A stretch of DNA of 64,000 nucleotides, from NCBI RefSeq assembly GCF_004664715.2, contig NC_051072.1, positions 37,076,142 to 37,140,141 on the forward strand, read 5' to 3'. The stretch's first letter is position 1. Each line of letters opens with the position of its first letter. The notes beneath the pieces were generated by a model, which saw only the letters and a program-made list of their open reading frames with translations, was not told the origin of the DNA and did no database searches. This DNA comes from Peromyscus leucopus (Eukaryota; Chordata; Mammalia; Rodentia; Cricetidae). Made by a program: the position numbers and the translations under genes. Below, piece by piece: positions 57,026 to 64,000 of the stretch.

Positions 57026-58600
57026 CTTCAACTTTTCTGACTGTTCTCTCCTCTCCTGCTTTGAGCTCCCCCAAATGCAGACTGTGGTACAGGGTTCTTG
57101 TCGTTTGGAAAGTGACAGAAACTCTGACAGGGGTGTGAAGAACTGAGACAGAGAAGAGAACCAAGGAAAGCTGCCTTTCCAAGCTGGCCACCTCTGTGTG
57201 TGGGGTGGAGCTTAATCCTGCATATATATGGAGAGACAGAGACAGAAGAAAGGAAGAGAGATATCTATGGAACACACCCCTGAATCATCTCACCCACAGG
57301 TGACAGACTAGCACACACTGGTCAATATTTAACAGCTAGCTCTGAGGGAGGGTGGGGGGGCTCTGACTCGCAGTGCCTGCCAGTTTCTGCTGTGTATGTA
57401 TCCCCATGATAGCCAAGTTCCAGCTGCCCAAGCACTAGCTCTATCTAGACTTGGAATTAGGAAGAAGTGTGCACTCTAAGATCTCATCAGTTGGTACCAG
57501 CCAGCTCCAAGGCACTACCTCTGTTCCTGTCACTAGCTGAGGCCTGCCCAGGGTAAGAGGCCACTTCCGGCTTGCCGTACAGTCAGCAAAGCAACCCTCA
57601 GGGGCCCGAGAGATGCAGGCACTGCCGTGGAACCCGCTGTGTGTGCACCAGAGAGGAGATATGGGGGAGAGAAAACAGGGAAGCCTCCCATGGTGACGGC
57701 TACCTCACCCTATTAGTGGTGGGTGAAGGGTATGTAGCTCATTGATATGAAGGTCCACTGCTTGTCAGGGGAGAGCTGATGCAGACACAGGCCTGTCAGG
57801 TACCACAACCCACTTGTCCACGGGGTCATGCTCCTTCTGCCGGCAAAAGCTGTAAGTCTCATCACACGTGAGCGGACAAAGAAAATTCTATTGCATTACT
57901 TCAGCAAGATGACCATATCAAGTATATTGAGTGATGGCTCAAGACAATAAAATAGCTTAATTCCTGGGAAGAAATTAAACTGTCCTCCATCCGTACACCC
58001 ACGGATCCTTTTGTTCTGTGATTCTGCAACTGCTGAACCATTGTGGTTATCTGCATCCAGATGTGCCGTTTCTCCAAACCACAGCTCGAATACTTAGCTG
58101 CAAGGCATTATGGGATACCCAGGCCCTGGCAAGGCAATTAGTTGCTTCCTCATTGTGCCTGGTAGTGGATGGGGAGAGAATTTTATGAGCAACTGTCTCT
58201 ACCATCCTTTTTCATAGGCCATTTATGCTAAGATATTATTTTCCGGTTCTTTTTATAATGAATTTTAAGATCCATAGTGATTTGGAAGTTCTGTCTTTGA
58301 AGTCTTATGTCTGGTCAGAATTTTGTTTTTCAAATAGGAGGTTTGGTTCAACTTTGAATTTAGGTTAAAAAAAAAAAAAAAAAAAAGACCATAAAGTGTA
58401 GTATCCTGTTCCCCATTCAAAGGTTTTTTTGGGTAAAGAGCCTCTTGGTTTAACTTTTACTTGAGAAGTTTAAGGAGCCACTAGGGAATTATATCTACAC
58501 TGAGACGAGGCCTTTGAAAGGGCCCATGAACGTGCTTATGTCTATTAAGAAAACAATAGCAACTAACTTCAGAAGGACATCAAAGCAGCTTTGAGGTTAA
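56300..58600. other. Unassigned stretch
   Basis: A poly-T run at 56995-57020 and a poly-A run at 58368-58386 are present. No gene is supported. The block 57880-58200 is complex and repeat-free and could be conserved. Confidence 0.4.
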
Positions 58601-58609
58601 AGGAATGTG

Positions 58610-58820
58610 TTGGGAAAACAGACTAAGTTCCAATCTTACATCTTCTAGTTGCTAGCTGAATATCCTTGGCTGAGTTACTTGCCCTCTCTGTTTCATGTCT
58701 GTAAAATGCAAGTGATTACAATACCTACGTCAGAGAGTTACTATGTAGACTAAATGTTAATGATATGATGCACTTACCACTGCCCTGGCACACCGTAAGT
58801 ACTCAATAAACATTTATAAT
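58610..58820 (+). repeat. MIR SINE, plus
   Basis: The order TTGGCTGAGTTACTTGCCCT, CTGTAAAATGCAAGTGATTA and CCCTGGCACACCGTAAGTAC then TCAATAAA is a full MIR core. Confidence 0.9.
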
Positions 58821-59037
58821 TATATTTAATAATATTCAGCACCTGCTCTCTAAAAACATTTAGAATCCTCTTGCTCTATCCTTTGAACTGTGTTTGTGTT
58901 TTAGAGATTTTTTCCCCCTAGGTTTCTATTCCATATGTCCACTGACTTTTGTCTTTATGAACCACAGTACCACCTGAACCCCAAGCCATTTTTCAAAGTT
59001 CTGCTTCCTGTGGTGACTCCCACTGTCCTCACTGAGG

Positions 59038-59062
59038 GCCGGGGGGGGGGTGGGGGGGGCTG
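59038..59062. repeat. G-rich run
   Basis: Ten G, T, eight G. A G-quadruplex is possible. Confidence 0.9.
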
Positions 59063-59299
59063 CATCAGCTCCTGGTTCCAGAGGCCTTTCTCCCGTCCTT
59101 GTGAAGAATGAATTTCACACACATGAGTGGCATTCTCCTCCTGCCTCCCTCCACCAACAGTCCCACAGGCTCCAGAAGAGAAGCTTTAAGTCCTGCGTTC
59201 ACCACTCTTTATCTTCCTTAAGCTTTCCTGGGGATTCACTGTAAATCTCTCTGCCCGTCAATCTCTCCTCGCCACCAATTATCCTCAAAAGAGACCGTG

Positions 59300-59632
59300 A
59301 GAAGGGCTGTGGAGAATGCCTGTCACATGAGTAGAAGGACCTGAATCTGATCCCGAGCACTCAAGGACAAGCCAGGCATGACTGTAACTCCAGGGCTGGG
59401 AGGAGGAGGGCAGGGGTGGAGGCGAGAGATCCCTGGAGCTCACTGGCCAGCCAGCCTGGCCAGATCAATAACCTCCAGGTTCAGTGACCCTGTCTCATTA
59501 AATAAAATGAAAAGCAATAGAAGAAGACAACTCATATCCACTTCTGGCCTCCACACACGTTTGCACATGTGCCCACATATACACGCCCACACCCCACATA
59601 CATGCGTCATTACACACAGAAAAGACAATTAG
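59300..59632 (+). repeat. B3 SINE, plus
   Basis: The text GGGCTGTGGAGAATGCCTGT, CAGCCTGGCCAGATCAATAA and CACTTCTGGCCTCCACACAC follows B3. Confidence 0.85.
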
Positions 59633-59723
59633 ATTATGTATAAACAAATCCTGAGTGTTTTCTAAACTGAATTCACAAATTTGTAAATGAAGCAATATTA
59701 CGAGGAAATTTCATGTTTGTCCC

Positions 59724-59748
59724 CGGTGGGGGTGGGGGTGGGGGCGCA
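59724..59748. repeat. G-quadruplex motif
   Basis: The text GGTGGGGGTGGGGGTGGGGG has short loops and is followed by CGCAGGG. Confidence 0.85.
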
Positions 59749-59749
59749 G

Positions 59750-60518
59750 GGAGAGGAGTTCAGGGGTATATCCTAAGAACTTTTATACAGGGTTTTGTAA
59801 CCACCTAAATCAGCTCCTACTTATTGAGTATCTGCTAGCTAGAACCCCTGGGGAGGTTGAGTGAGGACGGTGAAGAGGGCATGCCTCCCAGGTACAGCTT
59901 AGTAGCAGTTGGAAATGTGGACCTGTACAAAAGCAGCCCTAACACAAGAAGATTTTGTAAGTTGCCCCAGACAACAAGCGCTATCTCATCTTCTCTACTC
60001 CAAGAACCCAGAAGAATGCCCGGCCCTTAGCAGGTGCCCAGCAGTGCCTCCCTCAGACCTGGGGGAAACTCTGCACTTGACCTTCTGCTTTAGAGTGTGC
60101 TGGGTGTCCCAAATTTGGAAAAGCAAATTTATTAAAGGACCACGGTGCTGTCACACAGTGGTGGCTCAGCATAACCCATCACCCCAACCATACGCCCCAC
60201 AAAACCCCAGGGAAGTGTTACTTCACAGGCTTGCCTATAACTGGAAAGGACCAAGGTTCACAGATGTGCTGCTGACGCTGGAGAACATCGGCTTGTAATC
60301 AGGTGGGGTGTCACTGGTTGAAGTGTTTAGTAAGAAAATAAATGATTGATGTATTAACTTGCCAAATTAATCTCTTAAAATAGTAGAAAGCTGGTGGATT
60401 CTGGAATAACGGCACAGAGCACCCTAGTCGCCTGAGGGTTGGAACTCTTGCTTCTCTCTGTGGCCCATTTTGTGAGTTCCCAAAACTATTCACACATCAG
60501 TAATATTCACATCTGTAC
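59750..60518. other. Unassigned stretch
   Basis: A 129-codon plus frame (59909-60298) has no recognised domain. I treat it as chance. Confidence 0.4.
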
Positions 60519-60530
60519 ACAAATGCTAAA

Positions 60531-60774
60531 GAACGGAGTTGGAGAGATGGCTCAGGGGTTAAGAGCACTTGCTGCTCTTGCAGAGGACCTGGGTTCAATT
60601 CCCTGTACCTACCACAAGGCAACTAACAACCATCTATAACTCCAGTTCGAGGAGATCTACTACCCTCGTCTGATTTCCACAAGCACTGCACACATGTGGT
60701 GCACACACACACACACACACACACACATAGGCAAAATACCCATACACATAAAATACAAATAAAGCTTTTAAAAA
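60531..60774 (+). repeat. B2 SINE, plus, with target duplication
   Basis: The head GGAGAGATGGCTCAGGGGTT and CTGGGTTCAATTCCCTGTAC are followed by a (CA)n run (60701-60727) and AAATACAAATAAAG. AAATGCTAA occurs at 60521 and again at 60773. Confidence 0.95.
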
Positions 60775-60781
60775 ATGCTAA

Positions 60782-61160
60782 GGATAATTTTATAATATTG
60801 AGAACTATGTATACTTAAATGTCTATTTGTGTGACTAAAACAAAACATATGAAATGTGTTGCTCTTCTATACATTGTTAACTATGTGGCTGTGTATTGGT
60901 GGAATTATAGTTGTATTCTAATAAAATATTTAATAGCATTCAATTTTCAAGAAGTTATAGTACCAGCTCATTTAAATAATTATTCAAATTTTTACTAGCC
61001 ATGAACTTTGTATTTTAAGCTTAATTTTGCCTTTTAAAAATCATAACAAAGTTAATTTAAAGATAAAACTAATACTTTATTGAATTGTCTTCATGAATTT
61101 AACATAAATTATGTGAAATGTAATTAGTATGTTTAAAAATAAAAGCTTCAACATCATTTC
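60782..61160. other. Unassigned AT-rich stretch
   Basis: I see no gene or named repeat. Confidence 0.4.
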
Positions 61161-61165
61161 ATAAA

Positions 61166-61312
61166 ACTGGGCAGGGTGGCATACACATGTAATGCCTCTG
61201 AGCACCAGAAGCAGGAAGAAGATTGACACAAGTTTGAGGATATCCTGGCCTACATAGTAGTGAGTTAGAGGCTAGCCAGGGCTCTATAGCAAAGCTCTGC
61301 CTCAGAAAGCTA
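61166..61312 (+). repeat. Old B1 SINE, plus
   Basis: The text GGGCAGGGTGGCATACACAT and GGCTAGCCAGGGCTCTATAG marks it. Confidence 0.75.
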
Positions 61313-61445
61313 GGCAATTTTCATTTTCAAAATTTTAAAATTATGCATGACTTTATTCCTCATGCCAATACAATCAGCCCATCAGTGGAAAACCCAGACG
61401 TATGCAGCTAAATACAACCATCTCTGGTACGTTGTCACACCAGTT

Positions 61446-61772
61446 GAGGTAGTCTGAATGTAATTCGCTATTAGGGAGTGTGGACTTGTTGGAGTGGGGG
61501 TGGCCTTGTTGGAGGAAGTGTGTCACTTTGAGGTCTCATATATGCTCAAGTTACCGCCCAGTGTATCACACCACTTCCTGTGTTGTCTGCAAGATGTAGG
61601 ACTCTCAGCTCCTTCTCCAGCACCATGTCTGCCTGCACACCACCATGCTCCCCGCCATGATGATAACGGACTGAACCTCTGAAACTGTAAGCCACCACCT
61701 CAATTAAATGTTTTCTTTTATAAGAGTTGCTGTGGTGATAGTGTCTCCTCACAGCAACAGGAACCGTAAGAC
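61446..61772 (+). repeat. Rodent LTR-type repeat, near complete
   Basis: The text GTGGCCTTGTTGGAGGAAGT, CAGCACCATGTCTGCCTGCA, GATGATAACGGACTGAACCT and GAGTTGCTGTGGTGATAGTG gives the fullest plus-strand copy of this family here. Confidence 0.75.
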
Positions 61773-61984
61773 ACTCATCATATCAAAACTTAAAGTTGCA
61801 AACGAAGTTCAATTATGTATTTATAAAAAAAAAATTCAGTTCAGGTAGGAGCCTCAGGAATGTATTTACTGTTGACTCAGAGATTACCTCTGAAGTAATT
61901 AAAGATGTGTGGGGTCATCTTTTGTACTGCTGCTCTGTTCTTGATGGTATCAGAAGGGTGAGAGTTTGGGCATGAAGTGGAATT

Positions 61985-62197
61985 GTTTTCTTTTCTTTTC
62001 TTTTTTCTTTCTTTCTTTCTTTCTTTTTTTTTTTTTTTTTTTTGTTGTTGTTTTTCAAGACAGGGTTTCTCTGTGTAGCTTTGCGCCTTTCCTGGAACTC
62101 ACTCTGTAGCCCAGGCTGGCCTTCAACTCACAGAGATCCGCCTGCCTCTGCCTCCCAAGTGCTGGGATTAAAGGCATGCGCCACCACCGCCGCTGGG
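61985..62197 (-). repeat. B1 SINE, minus, with (CTTT)n tail
   Basis: A CTTT/T run leads into CAAGACAGGGTTTCTCTGTG, TAGCTTTGCGCCTTTCCT and AAAGGCATGCGCCACCACCG. It is close to the 34867 copy. Confidence 0.95.
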
Positions 62198-62728
62198 CGG
62201 ATTTATTTTCAGAAGGTCTTTTCAGGAGAAGAGGGTCCGGGGGAAAAAGCATGGAAGAACTCACCTGACGTGCAGTGAGGGGAGAATGGACAGTTGATGG
62301 TAGTGGGTTAGAGATGTGGACGCTTGGCGTGCCATACAGGTAGAAGCCATGATCTTTGATCTCTGGGCTATTCCTGTGACAGGCATGAAAGAGTAGGTTC
62401 TATACTCTGTGCTGAGGTGAACCGTGAAAGAGTTTGAGGAAAGGAAACAGAATCAGAATGATAGCTAAGAAAGACACTCTGATCACAGTCATCAAAATTT
62501 ATTTGAAAGGATAGACTCCTAGACGTAGAAAAGCTGAGTTACTAAATTATATGTTACTAACATATCTGCCATTTCTTCTGTTTTCTGAATATATACAGGT
62601 GGATATTTTTTGTCATATACCAATATGCCCTAATCAGACATTCTGCAGTCCATAAAACTCACAATTAGACATGACAGTCACAGAACTTGCTGTGTGTTAC
62701 AGTAGCCACGAGCAACATGTGCATCTGT

Positions 62729-62919
62729 GATGGTTCTTGGCCTCCCTGAAACTGCAACCCTCTAATACAGTTCCTCAGGTTGTGCTGACTCCCAACCATA
62801 AAATTATTTTTGCTGCTACTTCATAACTGTAATTGTTGCTACTGTTAGGAATCGTAATGTAAATATGTGATATGATGTCCTGAATGGGGTCTCGACCCAC
62901 AGGTTGAGAACCAGTGATC
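62729..62919 (-). mobile_element. URR1 hAT-type DNA transposon, minus
   Basis: The text CTAATACAGTTCCTCAGGTT and GGGTCTCGACCCACAGGTTG with AGAACCAGTG is a reversed URR1 with an internal deletion. Confidence 0.88.
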
Positions 62920-63239
62920 TAGCGGGCTAAAAGCCTGGAGTCTGAGCTAAAATGTTTGAGAATGTTTTATATCCTATAAATATAAAACACACCAGTTCCG
63001 ATTAAGAAGATGACACATATCATTAACAATATTTTGTGTATTGTGTGAATATCCATTTAAATATTTAGGGTATAAATACATTGCTGAAATGAATTTTACT
63101 ATTTTACTCACTCCTAAGTGTGACTAATAGAAAACTAAAATTGTCTGTGTTGCTTGAATGTGTTTTGCATTATATTTTACTGAATATCAATCTTCTAGTG
63201 GATAACAATGTTGCATACCTTACAATTTTGGCCTCAAAT

Positions 63240-63240
<1 letters not shown>

Positions 63241-63313
<73 letters not shown>
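63241..63313. repeat. (GA)n microsatellite
   Basis: AG run with one break at about 63273. Confidence 0.98.
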
Positions 63314-63319
<6 letters not shown>

Positions 63320-63325
63320 CCACAA

Positions 63326-63430
63326 GGCATAATGACACACTTGTAATCCCAGCACCTAGAAGGGGGAAGACCAGAGGATAATAAATTTGAACCCACCCTG
63401 GGCTACCAAGCAAGACCCTGTCTCACAAAT
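63326..63430 (+). repeat. B1 SINE fragment, plus
   Basis: The text CATAATGACACACTTGTAAT with CCCAGCACCTAGAAGGG, then GACCCTGTCTCA. Confidence 0.75.
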
Positions 63431-63540
63431 AAATCCTCTTCCATCAGGAACCAATTTGGCTCATTCAAATGATTTGAAGATTAGGGCATGTTAGACAGAT
63501 AAAATTTTGCTATGGAGGATGACTAAATTTAGTAACTCTC

Positions 63541-63705
63541 TACCCTGACATAGTGGCCCACACCTTTAGTCCCAGCACTCAGGAAGCAGAGGCAAGTAGA
63601 TCTCTGTGAGTTCAAGGCCAGTCTAGTCAATGCAGTGAGTTTCAGGACAGCCAGAGCTACCCAGTAAGACCCTGTCTCTAAAATAAATAAATCAATAAAT
63701 AAATT
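63541..63705 (+). repeat. B1 SINE, plus
   Basis: The text CACCTTTAGTCCCAGCACTC and GAGTTCAAGGCCAGTCTAGT with an AAATAAAT tail. Confidence 0.9.
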
Positions 63706-64000
63706 TCCCCTTTATTCTTAAGTTTAAAATCTCTTTGACTATTTTTCATCAGCATAAAATTTACTTTCTGGTTTTAGTTACCATACAGGTAAATGCATGG
63801 GAATTCTGTAGATATTCCCTACTCAAAAGGAATTATACGCATGCATGTACCTTAGCCGTTTTTACTCTCATTTAAATAGCAGGGCTTTGTTTTGTTCACT
63901 TTGCTGGTTTGGCGTTAGGATTTGGTGGTGGGATCTTGGGGTTTTTAATTGTTGTTGTTTTTCTAGTGTAGGACCTCTGCTTATACTTCCTTGTATCCAC

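Noticed and set aside
59909..60298. 129-codon plus-strand frame
   Set aside because: It has no homology that I recognise and no promoter or splice context.
1..64000. CRISPR array, operon, prophage or bacterial system
   Set aside because: No spaced direct repeats or dense coding are present, and repeat content is entirely mammalian.

Overview
This window looks like nuclear DNA from a cricetid rodent (hamster, vole or deer-mouse type). It is packed with B1, B2, B3, ID and B4 SINEs, rodent L1 tails, LTR elements and long microsatellites. Several full-length B1 copies carry the variant TAGCTTTGCGCCTTTCCT, which I associate with cricetids. Older mammalian fossils (MIR, MER5A, L1M tails, MaLR LTRs) lie between them. 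I see no bacterial, organellar or CRISPR sequence. Most long open frames are chance or repeat-derived.

The one protein-coding gene I can support lies on the minus strand at 41112-39020. Three exons with GT-AG borders (41112-40929, 40321-39669, 39166-39020) join in phase to 984 nt. They encode a 327-residue secreted protein of the TGF-beta ligand superfamily. It has a signal-like N-terminus, a long prodomain and a C-terminal cystine-knot-like domain ending CGCS. I cannot match it to a named family member, and several hallmarks are unusual: no furin site, W-to-C at a normally conserved Trp, and a split fourth/fifth cysteine pair. A TATA-like box and an E-box lie just upstream of the ATG.

Layout. 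0-12 kb: mostly unassigned sequence with scattered SINEs, a 23-bp perfect hairpin (669-724), an old MaLR LTR, a mosaic insertion (6345-6472) copied from two sites 1.5 and 4.1 kb downstream, and an L1M tail. 12.9-15.2 kb: rodent L1 tail split by an ERV fragment, a B1 and an L1M tail. 16-25 kb: old LTR-type repeats, MIRs and microsatellites. 25.9-29.2 kb: an inverted duplication, a solo LTR with 6-bp target duplication, a long AT palindrome and an L1 3' end. 32.5-33.5 kb: a small LTR element that captured a whole tRNA-Lys(CTT) including CCA, followed within a few bases by a second solo LTR. 34-36.3 kb: LTR-type repeats and a young B1. 39-41.2 kb: the TGF-beta-like gene. 41.5-46.7 kb: MER5A, B1/B4/B2 copies and MIR. 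46.8-53.1 kb: LTR repeats, L1 pieces, URR1 DNA transposons and an inverted B1 pair. 53.2-54.2 kb: an L1 insertion inverted by twin priming, with target duplications. 54.4-64 kb: dense SINEs, MIR, URR1 and microsatellites.

No genes work together here. The TGF-beta-like gene is an island among transposons. The other strong signals record reverse-transcription and DNA-repair accidents. Repeat names come from recollected consensus sequences and were not checked with a database.
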